From the NCBI GenBank assembly GCA_013813715.1, contig JACCRF010000093.1, forward strand, positions 1 to 64,000: 64,000 nucleotides of DNA, in the 5' to 3' direction. The position numbers were made by a program, and so were the translations under genes. How positions within the stretch are numbered: the stretch's first letter is position 1; the number at the start of each line of letters is the position of its first letter. The notes under the pieces are model-generated. The model had not been told where the DNA came from and ran no database searches. It was given only the letters and a program-made list of their open reading frames with translations. Positions 43,280 through 52,313 of this stretch are shown here, piece by piece. This DNA comes from Gemmatimonadaceae bacterium. Lineage in GTDB: Bacteria; Gemmatimonadota; Gemmatimonadetes; Gemmatimonadales; Gemmatimonadaceae.

Positions 43280-45234
43280 CGAGCCCCCTGGTGGCTTGCC
43301 TCTTCCGCCTTCTGAGTCGCCGACGTCCAATCATTAAGAGCATCGTCGAGCTTTTTCCTGAGGGCTTCGAGCTCCTTGCCGTTTTCGACCGCCTGGCGTT
43401 TGCCATCCACTGTCATATAGAGCTCGGGATCCGCGAGGGCTGACGTGAGAGTGGCAATGCGGGCCTCGAGGCTGGTGACCTTTCGCTCTGATTCTTCCGC
43501 TTTACGCCGCGCATTTCGCCCCACGTCGCGGTTCCGGCCCCGTTCATCCTCCCTTCGTTTGGTCTTCTGTTTTTCGTGCACCCGCCGCAGTGCTTCCTCC
43601 TCCGCGGCGTTCACGGACGCGGCATGAGCGCGCTCCCGGCTGGTGACTTCCCATTCCTGGAAAGTGCCGGCGAAGTCAGTAATCCGCCGTTCGTGCAACA
43701 CCCACACCCGATCAACCAGCGCTCGCAACAGCTCCCGGTCGTGACTCACGAGGATCACTGACCCCTCGTAGTCCCGGAGCGCATCCTCGAGCGCCTCAAT
43801 CGACTCGACGTCGAGATGATTCGTAGGCTCGTCCAGTATCAACAGATTGGCCTTGTCGAGAACTATCATCGCGAGGGCTACCCGAGCTCTTTCGCCGCCG
43901 GACATGGTGACCGCACTTCGCTGGACTTCATCACCGGAGAATCCGAATCGGGCCAGGTGGCTCTGTACCTGCCGTCGCTCCCAAAGTGGACGGAGATCGG
44001 CGATGATCTCATAGACTGATCTGTCCATTGGGACCTGACTCAGATCTTGCCGGTAATAGGCAGCTTTGATCGAGCCTCCAAGACGGAGCTCCCCTGCCGA
44101 GATCTCGAGTGCTCCGACGAGCGTCCGGAGAAGCGTGGATTTTCCGGTTCCATTCGGGCCGAGCAGCCCCAGGATATTGCCACGCTTAAGAGCTACAGTG
44201 AAGTCTTCGATCAGCGGACGGTCCGGGTATCCGATTGTCGCATGCTTCGCGACAAGCACCTGGTCGCCACCGCGTTCAGCGACCTCCAACCGAAGTCCCA
44301 TCGTTCCCTCGGATCCGATCGGAGAGCTGAGGCGAGGAAGACGGGAGAGAAGTTTTCTTCTCCCCTTGGCCTGTTTTGAATTCTGACCCGCGAGGTTCCG
44401 CCTGACGTAGTCCTCCTGACCGGCAACGAATTTCTGCTGCTTATCGAATGCCCGTTGCTGAGCAAGTCGTTTTTCTTCGCGCTGACGCACAAACGACTCG
44501 TAGCCTCCGACGTAAGCGAACGCCGAATCACCTTCGAAGTGCAGAACATGATCGACGACATTCGCGAGAAAGGCACGGTCGTGGCTGACGAGTGCGATCG
44601 TCTTATCGGTGCTCTTGAGGTAGTTCTCGAGCCACAGAGTAGTATCAAGGTCGAGATGGTTCGTCGGCTCGTCGAGGAGAAGGACTTCGGCAGGACTGAC
44701 GAGCTGACGGGCCAAGCCGAGCCTTCCTCGCTCACCGCCGCTGAGCTGCGTAAGTGGGCGCGTCCTCGCTTCGACCGGATCGAAGCCCAGCCCATGAAGG
44801 ACGGCATCGACACGGGGAGCGAAAGTGTATCCGCCCTCACGGTCGAACCGCTCGAGATCACGGTCATACCGGGAAAGCATTGCCGGTGTGGATCCCTCAC
44901 CCATCTCTCCGATTTTCATGCTCTGGTCAGAGAGCGACTGCTCGAGCGCAAGAAGATCGGCGAATTGCCCCGCTGCGACGGCCCATACCGTTTCAGCCGT
45001 GCCAAAGTCACGGTGCTGCTCAAGGAGTGACACACGAAGACCCGGTTGCTTCGAGACGACGCCGAACGTCGGCTGCTGCTGCCCGGTTATCAGTTTGAAG
45101 AGCGTGGTTTTTCCAGTGCCGTTCCGGCCAATGATACCCCACCTTTCGCCTCTCGCGATCGTGAACGTGATATCCTTGAAGAGAGTCGTGGCTCCGAACT
45201 GGACGCCGGCGCCCGCAACGGAGATCTGAGTCAA
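43276..45234 (-). CDS. ABC-F family ATPase
   Basis: The protein has 652 residues from the TTG at 45234, which overlaps the aminotransferase stop by four bases; an earlier ATG at 45267 is less likely. It has two ABC cassettes with Walker A GRNGTGKTT and GPNGTGKST, signatures LSGGERGR and MSGGERAR, and LDEPTNHLD twice. There is no transmembrane part. A charged linker and a C-terminal coiled coil (about 560-650) resemble Uup. ABC-F proteins act on ribosomes or DNA structures. Its placement as the last gene of a serine-biosynthesis operon is unusual. Confidence 0.9.
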   Translation of the reverse strand: MTQISVAGAGVQFGATTLFKDITFTIARGERWGIIGRNGTGKTTLFKLITGQQQPTFGVVSKQPGLRVSLLEQHRDFGTAETVWAVAAGQFADLLALEQSLSDQSMKIGEMGEGSTPAMLSRYDRDLERFDREGGYTFAPRVDAVLHGLGFDPVEARTRPLTQLSGGERGRLGLARQLVSPAEVLLLDEPTNHLDLDTTLWLENYLKSTDKTIALVSHDRAFLANVVDHVLHFEGDSAFAYVGGYESFVRQREEKRLAQQRAFDKQQKFVAGQEDYVRRNLAGQNSKQAKGRRKLLSRLPRLSSPIGSEGTMGLRLEVAERGGDQVLVAKHATIGYPDRPLIEDFTVALKRGNILGLLGPNGTGKSTLLRTLVGALEISAGELRLGGSIKAAYYRQDLSQVPMDRSVYEIIADLRPLWERRQVQSHLARFGFSGDEVQRSAVTMSGGERARVALAMIVLDKANLLILDEPTNHLDVESIEALEDALRDYEGSVILVSHDRELLRALVDRVWVLHERRITDFAGTFQEWEVTSRERAHAASVNAAEEEALRRVHEKQKTKRREDERGRNRDVGRNARRKAEESERKVTSLEARIATLTSALADPELYMTVDGKRQAVENGKELEALRKKLDDALNDWTSATQKAEEASHQGAR

Positions 45235-46322
45235 GGAACAGCCGCTCTCTCGCACGCATCCAGGCATCGTGCAAGAGTGGAGACAGTGTGGTCTCCCATG
45301 TGTCCGATTCTAAACGTGGTGTCGCGAAGCTTCCCATATCCGGCGCCGACCCTGATGCCATTCGCTGCAACAGCCGATACGAACGCATCTCCCACCAGAC
45401 GTGAAGGGAGGCGGATCGTCGATACAGTTGGCGACTGCGCATCCAGCGGCGCGATCGTCTGCCAGCCGTCTTCTCCGGCGCGCATTCTCGCGAGCCACGC
45501 CTGCGTCGCCGATGCCATGTCGGCGTGCCGTCGCCACCGGTTCGCGATGCCTTCAGCGGTCATCGCTTCGAGCTGCACCTCGAGCCCGTAGAGAAGGGAT
45601 ATGGGAGGAGTGGAAGGTACCTGTCCGTCGCGCACGTATTTCTCCAGCTCGACGATATCGAAGTAGACGCCACGTGCCGGGGCCTGTCCGGCTAGTCGAA
45701 CGAACTCTTCCGATGCGACGGCGATTGCAAGCCCAGGTGGCAGGGCCAGGGCTTTCTGCGATCCAGTTAGTACATAATCTAACCTCCAATCGTCGAACCT
45801 CAGTTCCGTGCCACCCAGGCCGCTGACACTGTCGATCAGACAAAGTGCGCCGCGCTCGTGCGCAACGTCGGAAATCGTTCTGACCGGATTGAGCGCACCG
45901 GTGGAGGTTTCAGAGTGCGCCACCGTAATCGCTCGGTACTCACGACGCGAGAGATGGTCATCCAGTGTCTCCGGATCATGAGTTTTCCCCCAACTGACCT
46001 CGAACCGGTCGACCTCGCGCCCGCACGCCTCGGCGATCCGCGCAAAGCGCTCCGAGAAAGCGCCATTCACAAGACAAAGGATCCGACCTGGAGGCGCACA
46101 GCGAACCGCTGATTCCATGAATCCGGTCGCGGAGGCCGCAACGATGTACGCCGGCCGCTGGGTTCCGAAAACGGTTCCGAGGCCACTCTGCAACCGCGTA
46201 AAGAGCGCCTCGAACTCCTCGCTCCGATGTGGAATCATCGGCTTCGTCATCGCTTCGAGCACCACCCTGCGAACTTCCGTGGGCCCGGGAACGAAGAACG
46301 TGCCAAATCCAGTATGTCTCAT
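45231..46322 (-). CDS. class V aminotransferase (serine/phosphoserine type)
   Basis: The protein has 363 residues. It begins FFVPGPTEVRRVVLEAMTKPMIPHRSEEF, as do alanine-glyoxylate and archaeal-type phosphoserine aminotransferases. The PLP-Lys is in LTGSQKALALPPGLA and the Asp in CLIDSVSGLG. By family it could be serine-pyruvate or alanine-glyoxylate aminotransferase. Lying with serA and a SerB-like gene, it most likely makes phosphoserine from 3-phosphohydroxypyruvate, since no classical serC is present here. Its start overlaps the phosphatase stop by ATGA. Confidence 0.85.
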   Translation of the reverse strand: MRHTGFGTFFVPGPTEVRRVVLEAMTKPMIPHRSEEFEALFTRLQSGLGTVFGTQRPAYIVAASATGFMESAVRCAPPGRILCLVNGAFSERFARIAEACGREVDRFEVSWGKTHDPETLDDHLSRREYRAITVAHSETSTGALNPVRTISDVAHERGALCLIDSVSGLGGTELRFDDWRLDYVLTGSQKALALPPGLAIAVASEEFVRLAGQAPARGVYFDIVELEKYVRDGQVPSTPPISLLYGLEVQLEAMTAEGIANRWRRHADMASATQAWLARMRAGEDGWQTIAPLDAQSPTVSTIRLPSRLVGDAFVSAVAANGIRVGAGYGKLRDTTFRIGHMGDHTVSTLARCLDACERAAVP

Positions 46323-46963
46323 CCCAGCACCAGCTCCATTAGTTCACTGAACGAATCCACCGCCACATCCGCCTGTTTTACGATCGCTTCACGGCGCACC
46401 ACGCCCGTGAATGCAACGAAACAATCTACTGCTGCCCTCATCTCCAGATCGGTGGCGCCATCTCCCACCACCATGGTGGGACGGGGGAGCGACAGCCCTT
46501 CAACGACCATCCGCTTGCCGTGCTGGTGGCTGAGCGGCGTGAGTCGGTCGAAGCCGGCCATCTCTCCGGCCTCGTCGAACGAAATGCCAACCGCGTGGAG
46601 ATCGCTTCCGGGGATTTCCAGCATCGATGCCAGTGGCAGGATTGCTTCACGGATTCCACCGCTGACAAGCACGATTCGGATCCCGGCTACCCGGATTGCC
46701 CTTATTGCTTCCGGCGCCCCTGGCGATATCGATTTCAGGTAGGCATCCGCGAGGCGCTCGATGTCATTCCGCGACGGACGGACAGCCGCCAGTCGCAGCT
46801 CGAATACCTCATCGAGAATCAGCTTCCCCGACATTGCCTGATCGGTCAGGCCGGCGACGTACTCAGCGATCGTCCCACCCCGCTGTGCCGCCAGCCAGTC
46901 AATCCCTTCGAGCGCGGTGAGGGTGGAATCGACGTCCAACACCAACGAACGGATTCCCTTCAC
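46319..46963 (-). CDS. SerB-like HAD phosphatase
   Basis: The protein has 214 residues from the GTG at 46963, whose GTGA overlaps the FAD-oxidase stop. HAD motifs are I DVDSTLT, II LVSGGI, III with Lys in the segment GKRMV, and IV VGDGATDLEM. The cap is a small helical insert like phosphoserine phosphatase. It would release serine from phosphoserine, the last step of the pathway encoded by this operon. An upstream extension of the frame to 47062 lies inside the FAD-oxidase gene and is not used. Confidence 0.87.
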   Translation of the reverse strand: MKGIRSLVLDVDSTLTALEGIDWLAAQRGGTIAEYVAGLTDQAMSGKLILDEVFELRLAAVRPSRNDIERLADAYLKSISPGAPEAIRAIRVAGIRIVLVSGGIREAILPLASMLEIPGSDLHAVGISFDEAGEMAGFDRLTPLSHQHGKRMVVEGLSLPRPTMVVGDGATDLEMRAAVDCFVAFTGVVRREAIVKQADVAVDSFSELMELVLG

Positions 46964-48324
46964 AGCATGTTTCCGCGTGCCAGGACGTTGTACGGATCCA
47001 GCTCGTGCTTTATTGCTCTCATCGCCCCAATCTGAATCGCGCTCATCTGAAGCCCGACCCATTTGCGCTTCAGCTTCCCGATTCCATGCTCGGCTGCGAC
47101 CGTTCCACCCATCGCCAGGATTGCCTTGAGCGTTTTTTCGATTACCCGTTCGATTACTGCCAGCTCGCTGGCGTCGCGCGCGACATAATTCTGATGCGGA
47201 TGCCCGTTCCCGGCGTGTCCGTAGATCACAGCCTGTCCGACTCCGGAGCCCGCGGCGATCTGGCGGGCAACTGTCAATGCTTCGCCAAGTCGCCGGTAGG
47301 GAACCGCCCAGTCGGTTGATACCTTGCGGCCTCCTGTTCTGCGGTACATCGCGCCACGTTCATTCATCGTCGCCGGCACTGCGTGACGCAGCCTCCTGGC
47401 TTGGCGAAGCTGCGAATCCCCTTCGAAGACCCTCACATCCGAGTCGGCTTTGAATCTCTCCGCCAGTTCCATCCATTTCTCGAAGGTGTCAGCATCTTCG
47501 AGCCCTTCCTCTTCGACATACACCATCGCCTGCGCGTCTGGCGCCCAGCCAGGGCGTTCATCAGCCGAACGCGCAATCTCAAATGCGAGCCCGTCGAAAT
47601 ACTCCAAACAGCGCGCGCTGACCGACTGCGATTCCCGTGCTTCGACAACGAACCCAAGAGCCATCTCTTCGGACGCGAACGGGAATGCGATCCCAAGCGC
47701 CTGGCCGGGGTCTGGTATGAGCCCTAACTCGGCCTCGAGAATGACCCCCAGCGTTCCTTCGCTTCCGATGAACCAGTCAACGGGATCGTGCGCGAAGGCG
47801 TAGCCGACGGTGTTTTTCTCCAGGTTCGATCGCCGCAACTCGATGATTTCGCCTGACGCCAGCGCAACTTTCAGCGCTCTGATATGAGGCCGTGTCGCCC
47901 CGTACCTGAGCGAGCGTGCGCCTGACGCGTTGCAGGCGATTGCCCCTCCGACAGTTGATTCGTTCTCGCTCGTCGGATCTGGAGGGAAGAGCATCCCCTC
48001 CGCGGCTACCAGGCGCTTCACATCACCGAGTAGCGCCCCCGCCTCGACACGCATCATCATCTGCGCCTTATCGAAGTCGACGATGCGTGCGAGTCTCCGC
48101 AGGGAGAGCAGAATTCCCCCATCGGTAATCGAAGACGCCGTGGTGCTGGTCTGTGCACCCGCGGGAGTGATACCGGTTTGCTCCAAAGTTGCTTGCTTCA
48201 GGAGCTCCACCACTTCTTCTGGCGAATCAGGCCGGGCCACCGCATCGGGAAGCATGATCACCCCTGAAGCGTCGCTGCTATAGGCTTCCCTTATTTCCCG
48301 ATCGATGTTGAGCTCGATGCTCAC
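46960..48324 (-). CDS. FAD-linked 2-hydroxyacid dehydrogenase (GlcD/D2HGDH type)
   Basis: The protein has 454 residues. The FAD_binding_4 domain has TPAGAQTSTTASSIT, PDPTSENESTVGGAIACNASG and IGSEGTLGVI. The C-terminal oxidase domain has the metal/substrate motif YGHAGNGHPHQN and AAEHGIGKLKRKW. The family includes glycolate, D-lactate and D-2-hydroxyglutarate dehydrogenases. It sits between serA and the SerB-like gene with four-base overlaps on both sides. It may remove the D-2-hydroxyglutarate that SerA can make, or oxidise another serine-pathway by-product. The GTG start at 48324 overlaps the serA stop. Confidence 0.88.
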   Translation of the reverse strand: MSIELNIDREIREAYSSDASGVIMLPDAVARPDSPEEVVELLKQATLEQTGITPAGAQTSTTASSITDGGILLSLRRLARIVDFDKAQMMMRVEAGALLGDVKRLVAAEGMLFPPDPTSENESTVGGAIACNASGARSLRYGATRPHIRALKVALASGEIIELRRSNLEKNTVGYAFAHDPVDWFIGSEGTLGVILEAELGLIPDPGQALGIAFPFASEEMALGFVVEARESQSVSARCLEYFDGLAFEIARSADERPGWAPDAQAMVYVEEEGLEDADTFEKWMELAERFKADSDVRVFEGDSQLRQARRLRHAVPATMNERGAMYRRTGGRKVSTDWAVPYRRLGEALTVARQIAAGSGVGQAVIYGHAGNGHPHQNYVARDASELAVIERVIEKTLKAILAMGGTVAAEHGIGKLKRKWVGLQMSAIQIGAMRAIKHELDPYNVLARGNML

Positions 48325-49931
48325 CCGTTGTCGAAGCAGACCACTGCTGCCGACATTACATCGGGCAGCGCGAGGAGTGAATTGCGAATCGCTTCGCCGA
48401 CCTGACCATCCACCGACACGGCGGCCAGCGCCTGTCCACCCTGCGCCAGACGCGCCTGATGATACTCGGCGATGTTGACGCCTGCCTCACCCAGCAACGT
48501 ACCAACCCGTCCGATGACTCCGGGAACATCTCTATTCGTCAGGATGAGCAGCGTTCCACGTGGCTGAATGTCAACGTGAAATGCGCCGACGCGGGTGAGG
48601 CGCGGCACACTGTTCATTGGAGCCACACCGGCGACGGCAATTTCCCGCATGCCGCCGCTGATCCGCACCTCGATCGCATCGGGGTTCTCGAGGCCACCTG
48701 TCTCGACGACCGACAGATCTACGCCGCGCGCAGCAGCGAGTGAGCGAGCATTGATCAGATTGAGACGCTCACGCTCGATCACGCCTTCCAGAACTCCTAC
48801 GGCTGCGGAAGCCAGTAAGGCATGCGACGCTCCCGTAAAGGCAGGCCCGCACCGTACATCCACCCTTTGTATCTCACGCATGTCCTGACTGGCCAGGATT
48901 GCTCTTGCCACTGCCGCCATACGGTGTGCTAGAAGTAGAACGGGTTGAAGCTTTTTCCACTCGCCGCCTTCGATCCCCGCAACATTTATGGATCGGGAGA
49001 GATCACCGCTCAGCAGTGCGTCACGGACGGCGATGCACACGTCCACAGCGACATTTCTCTGCGCCTCGGACGTCGATGCACCGATGTGAGGTGTGAGGAA
49101 CAGATTCTGAAGTTCACGCAGTGGGTGATCCCGCGCGAGCGGCTCCGTGGAGAATGCATCGAGGGCCGCACCCCTCAGGTGCCCGCTGCGAAGAACACTT
49201 GCGAGCGCATCTTCGTCGACGATCCCACCTCGCGCCATGTTCACGACGACAGCACCCGGCTTGAGCCTCGACAGCTCTCTCTTTCCAACCATCCCACTCG
49301 TCTCTTCCGTAAGCGGCGTGTGCACAGTGAGGATGTCAGCTGCCTCCAGCAGCTCTTCGAGTGACTCTGCGCGCCGCGTCTGCAGTGTCTGAAAACGCAC
49401 CTGTGATACGTATGGATCGAACGCAACCGTCTCCATTCCAAACGCCACAGCCCGAGTAGTGATCTCACCGCCAATTCGACCGAGTCCGACAATTCCAAGC
49501 GTACGGCCGCGAAGCTCAGCGCCGAGAAGGCCCGAGCGATCCCATAATCCCTCGTGCATCGAGGCGTTGGCGCGGGACAGATTGCGGAGCAGCGCAATCA
49601 CCACGCCGAAAAAGAGCTCCGCTACCGCGACGGTGTTCCCCGCAGGGGCGTTGATAACGGCGATGCCGAGCCGGGTCGCCACGTCGAGCGCGATGTTGTC
49701 CACCCCGACACCCGCTCGGCCCACCACCTTCAGCTTCCCGCCGCGCTCGAGAAGTTCCGCAGAAATCCGCGTCGCACTGCGTCCCACAATCGCGTCGTAT
49801 TCCGCGATCCGCGCGAGCAGCTCCGCAGGCGGGAGGGTTGGCACTTCGTCGACCGAGACGCTGGGATCAGCTGCGAGGAGCGCTACTCCGTCGGGGTCTA
49901 TGTCGTCGGTAACTAAAACCCTAGATTGCAC
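48321..49931 (-). CDS. serA: D-3-phosphoglycerate dehydrogenase, long form
   Basis: The protein has 536 residues, the length of the type I enzyme. The NAD site is GIVGLGRIGGEI. The catalytic set comprises the Arg in NMARGGIVDEDAL, the downstream Glu and the His in LTPHIGAST. An intervening ASB-like domain and a C-terminal ACT domain (about 465-536, GTLLILTNRDVPGVIGRVGTLLGE) follow; these bind serine in feedback-controlled forms. It starts the pathway from 3-phosphoglycerate and heads the operon. The start is GTG at 49931. Confidence 0.95.
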   Translation of the reverse strand: MQSRVLVTDDIDPDGVALLAADPSVSVDEVPTLPPAELLARIAEYDAIVGRSATRISAELLERGGKLKVVGRAGVGVDNIALDVATRLGIAVINAPAGNTVAVAELFFGVVIALLRNLSRANASMHEGLWDRSGLLGAELRGRTLGIVGLGRIGGEITTRAVAFGMETVAFDPYVSQVRFQTLQTRRAESLEELLEAADILTVHTPLTEETSGMVGKRELSRLKPGAVVVNMARGGIVDEDALASVLRSGHLRGAALDAFSTEPLARDHPLRELQNLFLTPHIGASTSEAQRNVAVDVCIAVRDALLSGDLSRSINVAGIEGGEWKKLQPVLLLAHRMAAVARAILASQDMREIQRVDVRCGPAFTGASHALLASAAVGVLEGVIERERLNLINARSLAAARGVDLSVVETGGLENPDAIEVRISGGMREIAVAGVAPMNSVPRLTRVGAFHVDIQPRGTLLILTNRDVPGVIGRVGTLLGEAGVNIAEYHQARLAQGGQALAAVSVDGQVGEAIRNSLLALPDVMSAAVVCFDNG

Positions 49932-50001
49932 GGCGCACGGTCGTAACAGTTGGCATTCGGCAAACTACTTCTGCCCCGACCATACGCCAAGCACGACACA
50001 C

Positions 50002-50355
50002 CTATTTCCCCACCCAGGTTCTCCATGTCGCTTCATCCAATCCGATCGTCAATTGATTCGCGCTCCGGACGAGAGGCATACGCAGCAGCAGTGGCTCTTC
50101 CGCCAGCTTGCTCACCCAGCTCTCATCCGACATGCGTGCATGTCTGAGTCCCAGTTCCTGAAAGGCAGGAGAGCCCGTGTCTATGAGTGCACCAACTCCG
50201 AACTTCTGTGCGAACCGGCGCAGCTCACCGAGTGACGCCGCCCGTTCGTCGAGATCCACGAAATGAGTCTTGATCCGCCGCTCTGCGAAGAAGCGAAGCG
50301 CCTTCCTTGTATCCGCGCTCTTTCGGATGCCGAATATCTGGACTTCCATTGCCAT
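50002..50355 (-). CDS. ArsC/Spx-family protein lacking the active-site Cys
   Basis: The protein has 117 residues, the usual ArsC length; Met3 is an alternative start. The fold signature is clear: FGIRKSADTRKALRFF at the N-terminus and LRMPLVRSANQLTIGLDEATW at the C-terminus. In ArsC, YffB and Spx the N-terminal loop holds a catalytic Cys (for example GIKNCDT). Here the position reads Lys-Ser, so arsenate reduction is unlikely. It may bind a partner, as Spx-like proteins do with RNA polymerase. It is divergent from the YheT-type hydrolase. Confidence 0.8.
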   Translation of the reverse strand: MAMEVQIFGIRKSADTRKALRFFAERRIKTHFVDLDERAASLGELRRFAQKFGVGALIDTGSPAFQELGLRHARMSDESWVSKLAEEPLLLRMPLVRSANQLTIGLDEATWRTWVGK

Positions 50356-50401
50356 TCAGGATGAGGATCGTACCGCCGCAGCAGGCCACAAGCCGATATC
50401 A

Positions 50402-51397
50402 ATGACCGCACCACGATACTCGACGGCCTGGTGGCTTCCCGGAGCTCACCTTCAGACTCTCTGGGGAAAGCTGTTCCGCAGGCAGCCGCTCCAGAATACA
50501 AGAGTCGAGCGAATCGACACGCCAGATGGCGACTTCCTCGATATCCATCATGTCGATGCTCTGCCCGGAGCTCCCCATCTCGTTCTCTTTCACGGCCTTG
50601 AAGGAACGATTCGTTCCCACTACATCCAGTCCATGCTCGGCGAGGCAGGCCGACGCGGTTGGGGAGCCAGTGTCGTCATTTTTCGCTCCTGCAGTGAAGA
50701 AATGAACCGTACCCGGCGCTTCTACCATTCGGGAGAGACGAGTGACATGGCACTCGCCCTCGAAAGAATAAGGGATACCGTTCCGAGTTCTTCCATTCTG
50801 CTCGCCGGTGTGTCACTCGGGGGGAATGTGCTCCTCAAGTTCCTGGGCGAGACAGGAGACAACGTACCCTCCGGCGTCAAGGCAGCCGTGGCAATATCTG
50901 TCCCATTTGATCTCAGCCGGTCGGCCCGATACATCGATCGAGGCTTCTCACGCGTATACCAGAAGCATTTTATCCGATCGCTGAGCCGAAAGGCAACGCT
51001 TAAGCGCAAGACCTTTCCAGATCTCGTTGATCCGGCACACTTGGCGGCAATTCGCACGATGCGCGACTTCGATAACACCATGACCGCACCTCTTCACGGT
51101 TTCACTGATGCTGAAGACTACTACGCACGATCGAGTTCCCTGGGCTGGCTGGGCAGAATTAGGATCAATACGCTACTATTAAGTGCGGTTGACGATCCCT
51201 TTCTTCCACCGCAGGTTCTCGATGATGTGCGTGCAGTTGCGCGCAGAAATCCGCGTCTCCATCTCGACTTTCCGCGCCACGGCGGCCATGCTGGCTTCGT
51301 CGGGGGCTGGAACCCTCTCAAGCCGATCTACTACATCGAACGGCGGACGGGTGATTTTCTCGCCGAGCAGCTCATGCAAATGACGCAGTCGAACTGA
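50402..51397 (+). CDS. YheT-family alpha/beta hydrolase
   Basis: The protein has 331 residues from the ATG at 50402. The YheT N-terminus WLPGAHLQTLWGKLFRR is conserved. LVLFHGLEGTIRSHYIQSM gives the oxyanion loop, the nucleophile is in GVSLGGNVLLK, and the acid and His are in SAVDDPFLP and FPRHGGHAGF. The family acts on acyl esters and lipids; exact substrates are unsettled. It starts a small transcript with the dienelactone-hydrolase-like lipoprotein 16 bases downstream. Confidence 0.9.
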   Translation: MTAPRYSTAWWLPGAHLQTLWGKLFRRQPLQNTRVERIDTPDGDFLDIHHVDALPGAPHLVLFHGLEGTIRSHYIQSMLGEAGRRGWGASVVIFRSCSEEMNRTRRFYHSGETSDMALALERIRDTVPSSSILLAGVSLGGNVLLKFLGETGDNVPSGVKAAVAISVPFDLSRSARYIDRGFSRVYQKHFIRSLSRKATLKRKTFPDLVDPAHLAAIRTMRDFDNTMTAPLHGFTDAEDYYARSSSLGWLGRIRINTLLLSAVDDPFLPPQVLDDVRAVARRNPRLHLDFPRHGGHAGFVGGWNPLKPIYYIERRTGDFLAEQLMQMTQSN

Positions 51398-51413
51398 GCC
51401 ACAGAAGAATCGT

Positions 51414-52313
51414 ATGTACGAGCGAATTGGCCGCAGTGCCTCACTCATCACCGCCCTTCTGGGAATCGCTAGTTGCTCAACGACCCGGGTCAATAGCGAC
51501 GAGCACGCGAGTCACGATTCACTCCCATCCAGCTCCGTCTCCACCGCAGCAACCACAGCGATCCCGGCAGACGCAGAGGGCGCCCTCGCTCGGCTCAGCA
51601 GCTCGCCGCGCCACGGCGAATGGATCATGATCAAATCGGAGGCGGATAGCCTTCGTGCATGGATCGTCTATCCGGAGCGGAAGACGAAGGCACCAGTCAT
51701 CGTCGTAGTCCATGAAATCTTTGGCGTATCGGACTGGATCCGAGGCGTTGCCGATCAGCTCGCGGCGGATGGCTACATTGCAATCGCGCCTGATTTCCTG
51801 ACGATGAAGAATATCCCTGCCGGCCCCGATAGCGTGCGTGCCCGCGCCATCAGCACTGGAATTCGAGCACTCGACACCGATTTCGTTCAACGTCAGATCA
51901 GCATGGCAGCACGTTATGGAACGTCATTGCCTGCCGCCGAGCCACGATATGGGGTCGTTGGATTCTGCTGGGGTGGGTCTGCTTCGTTCCAGCACGCAGT
52001 CCATTCATCGTCACTCGGAGCATCGGTAGTCTACTACGGATCATCCCCGCCAAGCGCGTCGCTCGTTTCTGTCAAGGCACCCGTTCTCGGCCTCTACGGA
52101 GGCAACGATGCTCGTGTGAACTCCACAATTCCCGCCGCCGACTCGGCAATCCGCACTCTTGGAAAGATTTACACCCACCATATTTATGAGGGCGCGGGAC
52201 ATGGCTTCCTTCGCCAGCAAAGCGGGCAAAGTGGTGCAAACCTCGCTGCTGCTCAGAAAGCTTGGCCGATGACCCTGGCAATGGTTCAGACGTCACCTGG
52301 GTGCATAGCATGA
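51414..52313 (+). CDS. dienelactone-hydrolase-family lipoprotein
   Basis: The protein has 299 residues. Signal and lipobox-like segment SLITALLGIASC (Cys at about 21) suggest lipid anchoring, followed by a Ser/Thr linker. The DLH domain has VVVHEIFGVSDWIRG, the Cys nucleophile in GFCWGGSAS, the acid in YGGNDARV and the His in GAGHGFLRQ. DLH enzymes hydrolyse dienelactones and some esters; this one is probably extracytoplasmic, which is less common. Its stop overlaps the next start by ATGA. Confidence 0.88.
   Translation: MYERIGRSASLITALLGIASCSTTRVNSDEHASHDSLPSSSVSTAATTAIPADAEGALARLSSSPRHGEWIMIKSEADSLRAWIVYPERKTKAPVIVVVHEIFGVSDWIRGVADQLAADGYIAIAPDFLTMKNIPAGPDSVRARAISTGIRALDTDFVQRQISMAARYGTSLPAAEPRYGVVGFCWGGSASFQHAVHSSSLGASVVYYGSSPPSASLVSVKAPVLGLYGGNDARVNSTIPAADSAIRTLGKIYTHHIYEGAGHGFLRQQSGQSGANLAAAQKAWPMTLAMVQTSPGCIA

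Noticed and set aside
42407-43330. 307-codon minus-strand frame opposite murB
   Set aside because: It is the mirror of intact murB; long antisense frames are common in high-GC coding sequence.
18590-48560. Other CACGTG hexamers (near 18590, 22630, 25910, 45673 and 48555) as parS sites
   Set aside because: Their flanks do not match the TTT...AAAC context and they lie inside genes far from parAB.
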